Shown piece after piece: positions 1 through 10,860 of a stretch of DNA of 64,000 nt. The translations under genes were made by a program, and so were the position numbers. Source of the DNA: Ananas comosus (Eukaryota; Streptophyta; Magnoliopsida; Poales; Bromeliaceae). How positions within the stretch are numbered: position 1 is the stretch's first letter; every line of letters starts with the position of its first letter. The notes under the pieces were generated by a model that saw only the letters and a program-made list of their open reading frames with translations, was not told where the DNA came from and did no database searches. The stretch spans positions 3,160,071 through 3,224,070 of the forward strand of contig NC_033627.1 of the NCBI RefSeq assembly GCF_001540865.1. The letters are read 5' to 3'.

Positions 1-31
1 TATATATATATATATATATATAGTAGGGCTA

Positions 32-77
<46 letters not shown>
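1..77. repeat. TA and CA dinucleotide microsatellites
   Basis: A pure TA run fills positions 1-22 and a pure CA run fills about 40-77, separated by a short unique stretch. The CA run directly abuts the first unit of the 116-bp tandem array. Confidence 0.95.
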
Positions 78-79
<2 letters not shown>

Positions 80-534
80 AGTCTCTTTTTTATATTTTTT
101 TTAACAAAAATGCTAATTTGTTTACCTACATATAAATTATATATATCTAATCATATTTTGGTAATCAGTTTCGTTTATAAGAATCCAGTGTGTGTAGTCT
201 CTTTTTTATATTTTTTTTAACAAAAATGCTAATTTGTTTACCTACATATAAATTATATATATCTAATCATATTTTGGTAATCAGTTTCGTTTATAAGAAT
301 CCAGTGTGTGTAGTCTCTTTTTTATATTTTTTTTAACAAAAATGCTAATTTGTTTACCTACATATAAATTATATATATCTAATCATATTTTGGTAATCAG
401 TTTCGTTTATAAGAATCCAGTGTGTGTAGTCTCTTTTTTATATTTTTTTTAACAAAAATGCTAATTTGTTTACCTACATATAAATTATATATATCTAATC
501 ATGTTTTGGTAATCAGTTTCGTTTATAAGAATCC
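78..534. repeat. 116-bp tandem repeat, four near-identical units
   Basis: The motif GTAGTCTC recurs at 78, 194, 310 and 426, giving an exact 116-bp period. Units are essentially identical: the only substitution I noticed is one A-to-G change in unit four (ATATTTTGG to ATGTTTTGG). The last unit ends about 534 where the downstream unique sequence starts. Each later unit begins after a short GTGTGTG run, which links the array to the adjoining CA microsatellite. No coding capacity is apparent. Confidence 0.95.
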
Positions 535-618
535 AAATGGATTTTTAATTTAAAAAAAATAAAATTTGACAAGAGTAGTTAGAAATATTGGTCTTATGAT
601 GAGATATATGTAAGACTT

Positions 619-875
619 CTATTGCATACTGCTACCCAGTTTTCATTTCCGGTATTGAGTACAAAATCAGTATCGGTATTTAGATTTGATTGTTCAAAAT
701 CCGAGAGTTCATTTCTCTCATTTTGTATTGCGTACTGGTATCCAGTTTTCAATATCGGTACTCAATATAAAATCTGCAAAAATAAGCTCTCGAATTTTGG
801 AAAATCAAATCTGAGTACCAATACTGATTTTGTACTGAATACCGGTACTGAAAACTGGGTATCAGTACGCAATAG
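619..875. repeat. Fold-back (MITE-like) element with ~88-bp inverted arms
   Basis: The left arm (619-707) and right arm (787-875) are imperfect reverse complements, starting CTATTGCATACTG and ending CAGTACGCAATAG. The loop contains a third, direct copy of the left-arm end (about 725-775), so the element also has internal duplication. I found no clear target-site duplication. A 103-codon open frame through it is a by-product of the arms and is not called as a gene. Confidence 0.75.
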
Positions 876-2009
876 AAAAGCTGAAAGGTCCTACTCTAGA
901 GGTGAGAATGTGAGGCATTTAATTAGCTTTTAGTTATGAGCAGAAATTCTCGATACTATATGCGAAATCTGAAAAGATCCATTATGAAGTTAGCGGATTC
1001 AAGTTTAACTTAAAGGGTAAATAAAACTTGTGATATTTTGATCTCCGAACATTAATTCAGTATAATTTCTGGCTCGTACTTTCAAAATTATTTTAATTAA
1101 ATTTTATAATCTAATTTAGTTGGTTAAATATTGATTCATTGATAATATAAAAGTGATGCGAAATCTCAATTGTTGGTGCATCGCTAATTAAAGCAACTAC
1201 TATATCGTCTCCACATTAACAATATGTTAATATTTAGTTACCTAAAATTAGGTTGCAGGACTTAATTCCAATATTTCTAAAATTTTGAGTAAAAAATTGC
1301 AACAAACTAAAATTTAAGGGACCAAAATGTCACACTTGAGGCCCAAACATGCAATTTTATACTAACTTTTTTTTTTTTTAAAGGGAAATCGCCCGAGAGC
1401 GAAATTTTATTTAAATAAAATAAGGCGATACAGAAATAAAAAAATCCTAAAAAGAGGACAATACAATATATTTTTTGCTAGACAGACCCCAATTGGTTAG
1501 TTGATCAGCTTACATAGCATTTCTGAAGAAGCGAGAATTCCATTCAAAAGAGAAGACGTGACATGCATCGACGAAGAACTGAAGTGTTTTGAGCTTCATT
1601 TTAGCGTCCCAAGTGAACGACTCGAATTAATCAGATCTAAAGTGAATCGCATTAATAATTAATGCTGAGTCAGAAATATCTGAATTCGTTCTTCTGAAAA
1701 GGTATTCAAGAGAAATTTGGCTTTGACACTGCTTCAGTTTACTAACTTTAACTGAGTTTGGGTAATTCGTTTATTAAACAGTTTATATTCACGGTGACAA
1801 GGATAACTTGATCAGTTTCAACAATCTTTTTAAGTTTCAAATCTATTTTTTAATATAAATATAAATAAAGCTATATAAAAAATTATGTAATTACGTTATA
1901 ATATGTACGCATTCACATCTTAATTAGTACGTAATATCTATTGAAGGTTTTTAATAATCCTTTTTTTTCTTTATATTTATATAATTTAAATGATTATATT
2001 AAAATAAGG
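876..2009. other. Intergenic AT-rich DNA with one decayed coding-like remnant
   Basis: No gene is supported. At about 1366-1680 a T-run is followed by more GC-balanced sequence. On the minus strand a ~36-codon open stretch ending at a stop at 1512-1510 reads like a worn protein fragment (it contains FFVDACHVFSFEWNSRFF). I do not recognise the family. It may be the 3' end of an old retrotransposon or a captured gene piece. Confidence 0.35.
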
Positions 2010-2620
2010 ATTAATTTCATCATGTCCCTGCAAAGATATAAAATAGCAAATATATCTCTACAAAACTTAAGTTATCAGATTTATTCCTCAAAAAAATTTC
2101 TAGTTTATAAATATATCCCTCCAAAAAATTGATTCGTTCATATATGTTATTATCGTTTAATTCACCGCTAGGTTTTTAAATGTGGATGCATAAAAAGCTA
2201 TTTTGCCCCTACAAATTTGTCCCTGTAGAAAGTTTTCTTTCTTTCTTTTTCTCCTCGCCTTCGCCGTGAAATGTGTGTCATACCATATTTTTGCCGCGAC
2301 CAGGGTTCTCGCATTCGACTTCGTTGTTGTCGTCGGTCTTGCCGTCGCCGTGGATAAAGAGTAAAAGGTGAGAAAAATTATTAGACTCCACATTGAAAAA
2401 CGTACAAATTATATATATATATAGATATGGGATAAAAAGGTTATTCTATTTCTTAACTAACTGTGGTTAGTTTTTTTAACTCATAGTTATATAAATTGTG
2501 GTAATGGAAGAATATATTTATAAACTGAAGGAATTTTGGAAGGATAAATTTGATAACCTAGATTTATAGGGATATATTTGCTATTGATATCTTTACAGGG
2601 AGTCATATGCAATTATTTAA
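2010..2620. repeat. MITE-like element with ~100-bp imperfect inverted repeats
   Basis: The left arm (about 2010-2130, TCCCTGCAAAGATATAA near its start) matches the reverse complement of the right arm (about 2508-2620, TCCCTGTAAAGATATCA). Agreement runs over about 95 bases with scattered changes. The interior has a GC-richer centre. Long terminal inverted repeats of this kind are typical of Mutator-like or fold-back MITEs. I could not identify a target-site duplication. Confidence 0.65.
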
Positions 2621-4599
2621 AAAATTAAATAACTGAACCGGGACCTGGATCACTTGTTTTTTTAGTAATTTTTTTTAAAAAATAAATCTCCAGCATTAAA
2701 ATGTCATAAAATTTTACCAAAAACTGTCACCTCTTAAGGTTTGGTACAAACGTGACATTAATGTCGTAAATGTTGATTGATGCTAATGTAACAGTTTTCG
2801 GTGAGCAAATGTAAAAGGTCGGGGACCACATTTCAAGAGAAAAGAAGGTTGGGGACTGAAATGAAATTATAAATGTTTGCAACGATCGAAATGCATAAGT
2901 TGTACCAAATAGTCCCAAAACCCCCTAATTTGTAGTACAATAATTAATTTGTAGTACAATAATTGGGATAACTAGGCTCGCCAGAGCAGAGAAAATATAT
3001 TATCGCCAAAATTATATATGTTGGTCCAAATTAAAATTGTCTCCGTCCAGGTTATAAACAAACGATCGAATATTCAGAAATAGTTCGAAATCTCTCGACT
3101 TGGAAAAATTTTCATGAAGAAACTAAATTTTCTTGTCGGTCTGTGCGCGTCGGTTTTGTCGATTTCTCAAAAAGAAAAAAAGAAAAAAAAAGATTTTCAC
3201 CGTGATAGGCGTGTACATGCCGCTAGTCCTTCTGACGGATGAGATTGCGACTCGATATGGGCCCGAGCCAGACCTGAACCCCCTCAGACATAAATGCATA
3301 CGTGCGTGCAGGCACACAAACACGAAAAGAATTATGATTTTTCAAATAGATTGAATGAAATTACATTCTGCGTGTCGGTCGTTACAAATGATTATTAGGT
3401 TGAGTTGGAAAACTCTGAATCTCTGAGCTTATCTCAAGTGCAAAATCATTATAACAATGCAATAAGAAAAATAGAAATTAATGTATACTGTTTTCTTTTA
3501 TCATCGTGCAATGCTAAGAAGTCAAGAATTATATATATTGAATGATTTTTTAAATATTTTTAAGATAAAAGATTGAGAAAAAAGATTAGTGTAAGCTACT
3601 ACTACCACGTATTTGGATTCTAAAAAACTTTTAAATATAATATAAGGAGAGGAATGGATTTATTATTACATTTTTTGGGCTCAGCATCTACCCATATCCT
3701 AATCCAGCTTGGTAGCTAATTTAGAACATTAATACAAAAGCGAGCAATATTTATTTAAATCGTGCCAATTTAATTTAAATCTAGTTTAAATTGTTATATT
3801 TGGATCTTTAAAATATGATTCCATATCAAATTTGCATGGCTTGCTCTATTGAGCTAGTCTTTTGTGCAAGATTGTTTAGCTCAAAATTTTCAAATATAAC
3901 TAAAAAAAACTACTTTAAAAATGAACAAAAAAAAAGGATTAGGTCAAACAAACAATGATGCAAAAATTTAGTTTTAGTCAAATCAAAATTTCTTTAAATA
4001 TTTAGAACAACTTTCCTTTTAAGCAACATGTTGATATAGTGTGTAATCAAATTGGTCAACCATCACCTTTGGTGGTCTCTGACACAAGGACACTGAGATC
4101 TCATATAGTAAATGGAATGTGTACCATCTCATACCTAAATAAAAGAGGTACTATATAAGTATATATTGCATGAACCCTAAATTCAATGATTTAAAAATCG
4201 TGTTAAATGGGCTAATCCGATTGATTCGCCTGTGACCTAATCGACAAAACGGTATGTTTCAAACTTTTAAATTAGATAAATTAAAAAAAAAAATTATTTT
4301 AAACCGAATCAATAATTCAATAATTAAATCGGTGAACCAGTTCGATTTTAATCAAACCGGTCCTTTTTTTTTTTAAGTCATATTAAAGTCCAACGACCTA
4401 AGATCAAAACCAATTTGCATGAAAAATTTATTAATTTTGAGATTTTGCAAAAAGTATGCTCTTTTTTTAGATTTTGTAAATTTGAACCGAATTTTTAGAA
4501 TACTCGCCAAAATATTCATAGTCCCTTTAATTTCTCTCTTCCTTTTTTTTTCCTCTCGTTCTTTTTTTTAATCTAATTATTTTTATTTTAATCTGATAC
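2621..4599. other. Intergenic DNA, no gene recognised
   Basis: AT-rich sequence with poly-A and poly-T runs. A 21-bp direct duplication lies at about 2930-2965 (TAATTTGTAGTACAATAATT). The short open frames have no recognisable similarity. Nothing else is supported. Confidence 0.6.
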
Positions 4600-4850
4600 T
4601 CAGACCCTCTTCCACTACCTCTGCGGCTCTCCGTGATGGTAACAAGAACAGCGCCCCGTCCTCTTCCTTTGCCTTCACCGGCGCAGGCACCGACGTCCGT
4701 GCTGGCACTGGCACCGAAGGAGGAGAACTTGGAGTGAGTGCGAGTGAGAACGGAGCAAACAGAGTCGATAAGGTCGTGGCCGAGGCAGTGCTTGCTGTTG
4801 GCCATGAGGGTGAGAATGAAGACGTGCCCGTGCTTCTCCAATGAGAGCTT
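4600..4850 (-). pseudogene. Enoyl-CoA delta-isomerase (ECI-like) N-terminal fragment
   Basis: On the minus strand, reading from about 4850, the frame gives SLEKHGHVFILTL followed by HDLIDSVCSVLTRTHSKF. This resembles the N-terminus of plant delta3-delta2-enoyl-CoA isomerases (crotonase fold, peroxisomal beta-oxidation). Later the frame keeps only a GAVLVTI-like echo of the next conserved strand and then degenerates into Arg/Gly-rich sequence. The catalytic crotonase core and the C-terminal peroxisomal signal are absent, and no ATG precedes the match. It is best read as a captured or decayed exon. The rest of the gene is not in the window. Identification is by eye from family knowledge. Confidence 0.5.
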
Positions 4851-5673
4851 ATAATAAGGGCGGTGGCTGCGGTAGAGGGCGAAGGATAGATAGCAATAGC
4901 AAAAAAAGGTGTAGAGGTAGATAAAAATAAAAAGAATAGAGAATAAAAAAGTAAAGAAAAATATTTTTTTCTACAAAAAAAAGGCAAAGAATCAGAAAAA
5001 AAAAAGAAAGAAAAAAAAAAGGTGAAGTTGCAGTATTTAATAAGAATGTTACACTGTTTTATATACAAATTATACATTTTGAGATGAAAGTTTTACTCTT
5101 TAAATAAAAGTTATACTCTGTGGATAAAATTTAAATTATTTCCCCTCCGCTTCCTCCTTTCTCTTCGCTTCCTCGTGCTTCTTTTGCGCACATCTCCTCT
5201 CCACCCCCCACCTCTACCGCAGTAGATCCGCCACCCACTAGACCTACTTCTGGAAACCCGCTGCCCCCATAACTGCCGCTAACGACAAAAAGGAAGCGCT
5301 TCTCATCGATGAGGGGCTTTCAAATCAATGATCAATTTTGTTAGATTTGATCTTCAATATTTGAAGCATATAAATTTCGCGATTTTTCGATAGCATATCT
5401 TTTATGATTAGAAGAACTCGGAATTATAAGCCCCTGATGCATCGTCAATTTTCACTTAAAACCTCTCTTTCTCTTGTTCACTCTCTCTCCTCTCATATTT
5501 CTTCTTTTTCTTCTCCTCGATCTACTTCCCATTTTTCTGTTTTTCTCTTCTCCTCTTCAACCTATCATTCCCTCCTAAATGAAACTTCCCCGCCTTGTCT
5601 CGAGCTCTAGAGAAATCCGAAAATCGGTTACCACGACAGTGACAATCGAGACAATAGATTTCACCCGTTCTTC
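4851..5673. other. Intergenic DNA, no gene recognised
   Basis: Poly-A/G and CT-rich stretches with a moderately GC-rich patch at about 5150-5300. Open frames here are low-complexity Ser/Phe/Leu runs on pyrimidine tracts. No gene or well-delimited element was found. Confidence 0.5.
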
Positions 5674-5950
5674 TGTTAAATATAAAAATGTTTAAACACT
5701 GTTCTTTAACAGTTTAAGTTTTTAGAGTACAACGATTGTTTCACATGGTATTAGAGTAGGAGATCCTGAATTCGAATCACGCTAGGCCCCTAGCATATTA
5801 ATTTCCTCCCATTTAATTCAAGTCCACGTCATGGGCCGAATAAAAAGTCTCGAGCCCTGACGTGAGGGGAAGCGTTAAATATAAAAATTTCTAAATACCG
5901 TTCTTTAACGTTAAACTCTTAAGTTTTTAGTGTACAACGGTTGTTTCACA
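5674..5950 (+). mobile_element. Intact miniature LTR retrotransposon (TRIM-type), copy 1
   Basis: A 277-bp non-coding LTR element. The 5' LTR is 5674-5745 (72 bp, TGTTAAATA...TTTCACA). It is followed at once by a primer-binding site at 5746-5760 (TGGTATTAGAGTAGG), which resembles the plant initiator-tRNA-Met complement TGGTATCAGAGC. The internal region is ~112 bp and ends in a purine tract (GTGAGGGGAAG, 5862-5872). The 3' LTR is 5873-5950 (78 bp, same TTTCACA end; its first base is C instead of T). A perfect 5-bp target-site duplication TCTTC flanks it (5669-5673 and 5951-5955). No protein is encoded, so it must have used another element's enzymes. Confidence 0.88.
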
Positions 5951-6167
5951 TCTTCGACTCCAAGGCCTGAAAATGAGGACAACTTGCAGTTCATGTTGCT
6001 TTATTCCTTAGTTTTGATCATTTTGAGTATTTTGGCGCGTTTTTAGATTTGATTTGATATATTTTTACCATATTTCTGTGGTTCTGGTTGTGGCATGGTC
6101 GACCGACCGCACCCTGTGGTCGATCGGCATAGGTAATAGTAGACGAGCTTCAAGTTTTGGCGGTCGA

Positions 6168-6322
6168 CACTGACTGTCTCTAGAGTAAGTGGCAAAGGGT
6201 TTGGTAGTTGGTACCCGAGACCCAAGTTCGAATCCTAGTTGATTCACATTTTTAGCTAAGTTTATTTCTAAATGAAATAAACGAAGCGGGTAGCGTGCTA
6301 CTTATCTCTAAAAAAGAAAAAT
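6168..6322 (+). mobile_element. tRNA-derived SINE, copy A
   Basis: The 5' part contains a GTCTCTAGAGTAAGTGGC stretch (A-box region) and a pol III B-box-like GTTCGAATCC at 6226-6235, as in tRNA-derived SINEs. The 3' part runs through TTTATTTCTAAATGAAATAA and GAAGCGGGTAGCGTGCTA (6283-6300) to an A-rich tail. It matches copy B at 55462-55617 over nearly the whole length. The exact 5' end and duplication are uncertain here. Confidence 0.75.
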
Positions 6323-6952
6323 GCAGTGATTGTACCTACGTGCATTATATTTGGTTGGATGTAGTAAAAAGTACTGCAACTATAAATAATTTGTTTGGTT
6401 GCATATAGCTGAGAAATGATTTTTAAAATTTTATCATTTTATGTACATGATGGTGAGATTACCTCCAATATAAAAAAAAGATATTTTTTATTTAAAAAAT
6501 AATTAGGGAGGTAAGCTTATCTTTTGCTTAAAGTTACTCTCTTCAACTGCTGCAGTTTACTGCAGCCAATTTAGGCGTAATTCTAATTACTACAGCAGTT
6601 AGAGTTAAATATATCAAACCAAACACTGAATTTGTATTTGTATATAGTTATAACTGCACTGTATATAATTATCTTTATATATTATTAATGCATTGATATA
6701 AATATAAATAATGCAGTGACTTTTGTGAACGTATATTCGTCCATTTATTAACAACGTTTCCTTTGAAGGACACCTACGCACCTTCCAAATTAAATAAGGG
6801 TCCACTTTAGATTATCTATATCGATTCGATACAAATAAAGTTTTGAATTAGGTATGTTCACGAGCCAAATGAAAATTTATGAACAAGTTAAATTTTGGTC
6901 GGGTCAACGATTCTCTCCACATTAAACCATTTTCATTCGCCCAAAAATAAAA

Positions 6953-7110
6953 GGACTTGATGATTACTATTTGAAATCCCAAATTCAAAATCTGGTTGCT
7001 TTACATTTCTAACTAAATTCATTTATAAAAAAGAAAGATAGTTGTGTTCAATTTTAATAAAAATAAATAAAACAGATAGCACGCTAAATAACTTTACGCA
7101 CCAAAAAAAA
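6953..7110 (+). mobile_element. tRNA-derived SINE, decayed copy D
   Basis: Diverged match to SINE copies A and B: GAAATCCCAAATTCAAAATC corresponds to the B-box region, CTAACTAAATTCATTT to the middle, and AAACAGATAGCACGCTAAA to the conserved 3' end. A purine-rich insertion of about 30 bp interrupts the middle. No intact promoter boxes remain. Confidence 0.5.
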
Positions 7111-7653
7111 GTATTAATGAATAAAGTGAGTATTGAATAATAGTTTTGACCAGAGCTTTTATTTATTAAAAATTTCCGATTCCAAGATACCGTGGTCGTA
7201 ATTGGGCTTTTTTTTTTTTTCCTATTTTCGGCTGTGCGATGGGCACCCGTGGGCCACGCAGCGTCCATCGACATCATTCCCAAACTGATAGTTCGGGGAC
7301 GATATCCATATAATTTTTGCCCATCGTAATTAGAATGTCATATTATTATTATGGCATTAGCACGCAACTGTGGTGACTGTAGTTGACAATATATTAAAAA
7401 CTAAAATATTATATTGGCGTCACACCAGTAATATAATATCATATCTAGTTAATACAATTTATCTTATAATAGGAAAACCAAATTTAGTGTGATAATTTAA
7501 ATTTTTTTATCTAAAAATTATAATAAACTAAAATTTAAAAACCAAAACACCACTTATCTTATAATACGATAACCAAATGTAGAATTTCGCCTCCCCCACC
7601 ACTAGAATATTGTAAAAAGTTGATTTATACAAATGAATCCATATAAAACAAAT

Positions 7654-8094
7654 AGGGATGTTAATGGATACGGATACCCGAAATTCTATTCAAATCCGAA
7701 CATGACCGGAGCGAATTTATTCTATGCTAAACATGTATGATTTTGAACATGGATACCAAAATAAAAATTCGATGGATATAAATTCATATATGAATTTTGA
7801 TTGTGCCCAATCCGAATCCGAACCCGAATATAAATTTATTTTATATTATGTTTATAAATATTTGATATTATATCTGAATTTGTAGTTTAAAAACTTAAAT
7901 TTAATATAACATATTTTGAAATATTAAAAAGTGAAATAATTATTTCGGATTCGAAATTTTTGGTCGAGTTCCATTTGGATATGAATTTTTAAAATTTGTC
8001 GAACTCATATTCGAATTCCAATTTCTGGTTCGGAGTCTGGTTGCGATTCGAATTTTTAATAATTCGCTTCAAAATCCGACCCGTTAACAGCCCT
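7654..8094. mobile_element. MITE or hAT-derived element with GGG(A/C)TGTTAA termini
   Basis: The left end (AGGGATGTTAATGG) and right end (CCGTTAACAGCCCT) form a ~14-bp terminal inverted repeat. The 441-bp interior is AT-rich with repeated GATTCGAATT-like words and no open frame of note. Termini of the form AGGGCTGTTAACGG are common on plant hAT-type non-autonomous elements. The flanking 8-mers are only weakly alike, so the duplication is eroded or the ends are slightly off. Confidence 0.5.
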
Positions 8095-8639
8095 CGAAAG
8101 CAAGCAGCTCCCTGTATATATATATATTTTTTAATATCTTTTTGGCTCTTTTGCGCGCGTATAATTTACGTGAAGTCACAATGTTCATGCCATGCCATGT
8201 ATAGTTTTGTTGGAGATAAATATAATAATATCCAAAAAAAAAAAAGAAAAAAGAAGGGCCCACGTAAGCTATTTTAGTGCATGGGTCCCGCCCACATCAG
8301 AACCGTACACGTGGCGATAGGGGACGAGGACACGGTGTGCGGGTCTTAGTTGGCACGTAGTACCCGACCCCGTAGCTTGCATGCGCGGAGGAGCCGCACC
8401 ACGATAGAAAAAATGACCGTTAGGACCGGGTTTGACCGGTTCAGCACAATGGAAATTATTACCAAATCCTCCTCTCATAAACCCAAAAAAAACCCCCCTC
8501 TCGCCCGGTTCAACTAAACCGCCCCGGCTCATGAACTTCGTAGATAACGTTTCTCTCTCTTTCTTTTCTTTTCTTTTTTTTCCCATAAAATTTTAAAATA
8601 TTTATTTTTAAGAAAAACATCCTACACCCTCCCCCACAT
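8095..8639. other. Intergenic DNA with an isolated GC-rich patch
   Basis: At about 8260-8540 the base composition rises sharply (GGGTCCCGCC, ACACGTGGCG, CCCGACCCCG) inside AT-rich surroundings. Open frames across it look like chance products. It could be a relic of a gene promoter or transposon end. No gene is supported. Confidence 0.4.
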
Positions 8640-9070
8640 TTTAAATACCATCCATATAATTTCGTAATTTTTCATTGTAGTACTCTATTATTTAAAGTGC
8701 ATTAATTTAGTATCTTATATTTTTATTTTTCTCTTTTCGTCAGCATTTCTGTTAACTTTTCGTTAAATCATATATAAATTTTTTTTCATATATACCACTT
8801 ATAGTTACCGAATATTCACTTCAGTATTACTTTTTTCTTTTCGTCAGCTCATTCGTTAACTTTTCGTTAAATAATATACAAAAACTTCATATACACCAGC
8901 TATAGTTTATCAAATATTTACTTTAGTATTTTTTATTTTAACTTTGTCACTGATTTAATTAAAAAAATTAGTAAATAGAATAAAAAAAAGAGAAAAATAA
9001 AACTACATGATACGAAATTGATACACTTTAAACCACAAGATACGAAAGTAAGAGAAACCACATGGGTCGT
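8640..9070. repeat. MITE with long inverted arms, copy 1
   Basis: The left arm (8640-8735, TACCATCCATATAATTTCG then AAGTGCATTAATTTAGTAT) is the imperfect reverse complement of the right arm (8990-9070, CATGATACGAAATTGATACA then GAAACCACATGG). The middle holds a ~100-bp direct duplication containing CTTTTCGTCAGC and TTAACTTTTCGTTAAAT (about 8735-8770 and 8838-8870). A related element lies at 57598-57910. Confidence 0.65.
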
Positions 9071-9861
9071 AAATGAAGTTTTTTCTATTTATATAAAATT
9101 AACAACATCAAATATAAAAAATATTCATATTATTTTACCTTGTACAGTAGTATTGATTAGAATTATGTTTTATATGGTATAAATACTATAATAAGAAGTT
9201 TCTTTCTTTTCTTCTTCTTTTTTTTTTCTTTTTTTTTTNTTTTTTTGACCTTCACACACCCATATATTTAAGGAAGGGTCATAAAAGAGTTGGCAAGTAA
9301 AGAGATTCCTATATACAATATTTTTAATCTTTACTATCAAATCAACATACTTTTTTCTTTTTTACATTTTTTTCCTCTCAATATTAGATTGAAAATATTT
9401 ATTATATAAAATCGATGATCACATATCTAATTGTCAATATTTTATTATTGTCTTATCAATTTTTTATATTAAAAATTTAAAAACAGTTATAAGTTCTAGG
9501 ATTAGGAGTTGTTAAATCCGCACAACTTTTTTGAATGTACAACTAGTATTTTTTTTAAAAAATTTTGTATATTGATTCTATAAATTAAATGTTATTTTTC
9601 TAATTGACGATCAATATTCTAAAATAGCTAATGATCAGGGCATCATAGGGTAGAGTACCAAAGAAAATTTTGGTGTCAACTTGATAGAAAATATCATATT
9701 TTTTTTTAAAAAAAAACATATATAATCCAATAATATTTTTTTTAAAAAAAATATTACTTGTGCACTCTATATAATAGGGGTGTATATGTTACAACCTTAC
9801 AACCAAGTGTTTTTTGAGTCCCTTCCGAATGTTTAGTATAAAAATGAAATAATTGACAAGG
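9071..9861. other. Intergenic AT-rich DNA, no gene recognised
   Basis: Includes a long pyrimidine/T tract at about 9204-9246 with one undetermined base at 9239. No coding sequence or delimited repeat was found. Confidence 0.6.
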
Positions 9862-9975
9862 CTAGTGTATAATTTATAGCCATAAAAATATTAGAATATA
9901 CATCTTATACCTATGTTTTAATATTTAAGATGTATATTCTAATTAATATTTTTATGGCTATAAATTATATACTAG
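9862..9975. repeat. Near-perfect hairpin, ~46-bp arms
   Basis: The left arm begins CTAGTGTATAATTTATAGCC (9862) and ends near 9908. The right arm runs from about 9926 to ATATACTAG at 9975. The arms are nearly complete reverse complements with a ~17-bp loop. This is a small fold-back element or the core of a MITE; it is AT-rich and non-coding. Confidence 0.8.
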
Positions 9976-9987
9976 AGTGCACAAAGC

Positions 9988-10220
9988 ATTTGATACTATC
10001 AAGTTTTTCATTGTTTGATCTCCCCTTTTGATCATTTTCATCTGTTAAATCATATTATTCAACCGATTGATGCTAGATGTTCGGCCCTTGGATAAAGAGA
10101 TGCGTGGTTAAGATGATAGTGGTCTGTTAGGGTTCAGTGGGTGGTAGGTTGAATAATATGATTTAACAGATGAAAATGATTAAAGAGATAGATTTAACGG
10201 TGAAAATTCGATAGTACCAA
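9988..10220. repeat. Fold-back element with ~75-bp arms
   Basis: The left arm (9988-10064) contains ATCATTTTCATCTGTTAAAT and ends ATTATTCAACC. The right arm (10147-10220) begins GGTTGAATAATATGATTTAA and ends near GATAGTACC. The inner ~36 bp of each arm are almost perfectly complementary; the outer part is looser. The ~82-bp loop is GC-richer. It adjoins the hairpin at 9862-9975 and the two may be one composite element. Confidence 0.75.
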
Positions 10221-10860
10221 ATATTTAGTACTATCGATAGTATAGTAGTTAGTCTCTCCCTCTCTCTCTCTATATCTATATATTATTCACATCAATATTA
10301 ATTTTGAGAAAATATTCAGTATTTTCTATTTACTTTTGTACTGATTAATTTATTATTTATCTTTCTTTGTCCACCCGGTGTTTAACACATACTAAACACG
10401 AATCTTAAAGCCATATAAACGAAGAATGACACATATGTTGAGACTGCCCCCATCTTTATTTTGGGTAATTTTTAATTGGTCCCTTTGTGGTTTAACTTCT
10501 ATGATTAAAATGATTATACTCAACTATTTTGTAGTTTAATTTATTTTTTATTTTCTCGACCACGACGTGGTTCAAAAAATTACACTTAATTATTTTTTAA
10601 TTTTTTAAAAAATTTATTTGCTATTTATATTTCAGAGTATAATTTTTTTAATAATTAAAAATAAAGATAAAATTGTGAGAGAGTTAAGTATAATTATAGA
10701 ATGGCAAAATAAAAATAAGTTAAAGCAAAGTGGGGGTTAAATTGAAGTATTATATTATTGCGATGTTATTATTATTTCCTTTCGCTGGTACGTGAGTACA
10801 GAGTACGTGACTATGTTTCCCGCATGGAAATTAAGGTTCAATTCTATGCGACCGTTCTTA
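10221..10860. other. Intergenic DNA upstream of the RING gene
   Basis: A CT/TA microsatellite lies at about 10256-10282 and AT-rich DNA follows. The transition to GC-rich DNA near 10,850 marks the promoter side of the downstream gene. No gene is seen. Confidence 0.5.

Noticed and set aside
78..534. CRISPR-like direct repeats
   Set aside because: Units are contiguous 116-bp tandem copies without unique spacers, in plant nuclear DNA.
622..933. 103-codon open frame
   Set aside because: Lies across the arms of a fold-back repeat; no protein-like composition.
6226..6235. tRNA gene suggested by the GTTCGAATCC box
   Set aside because: No cloverleaf can be formed; the same sequence recurs as a dispersed SINE with an A-rich tail.
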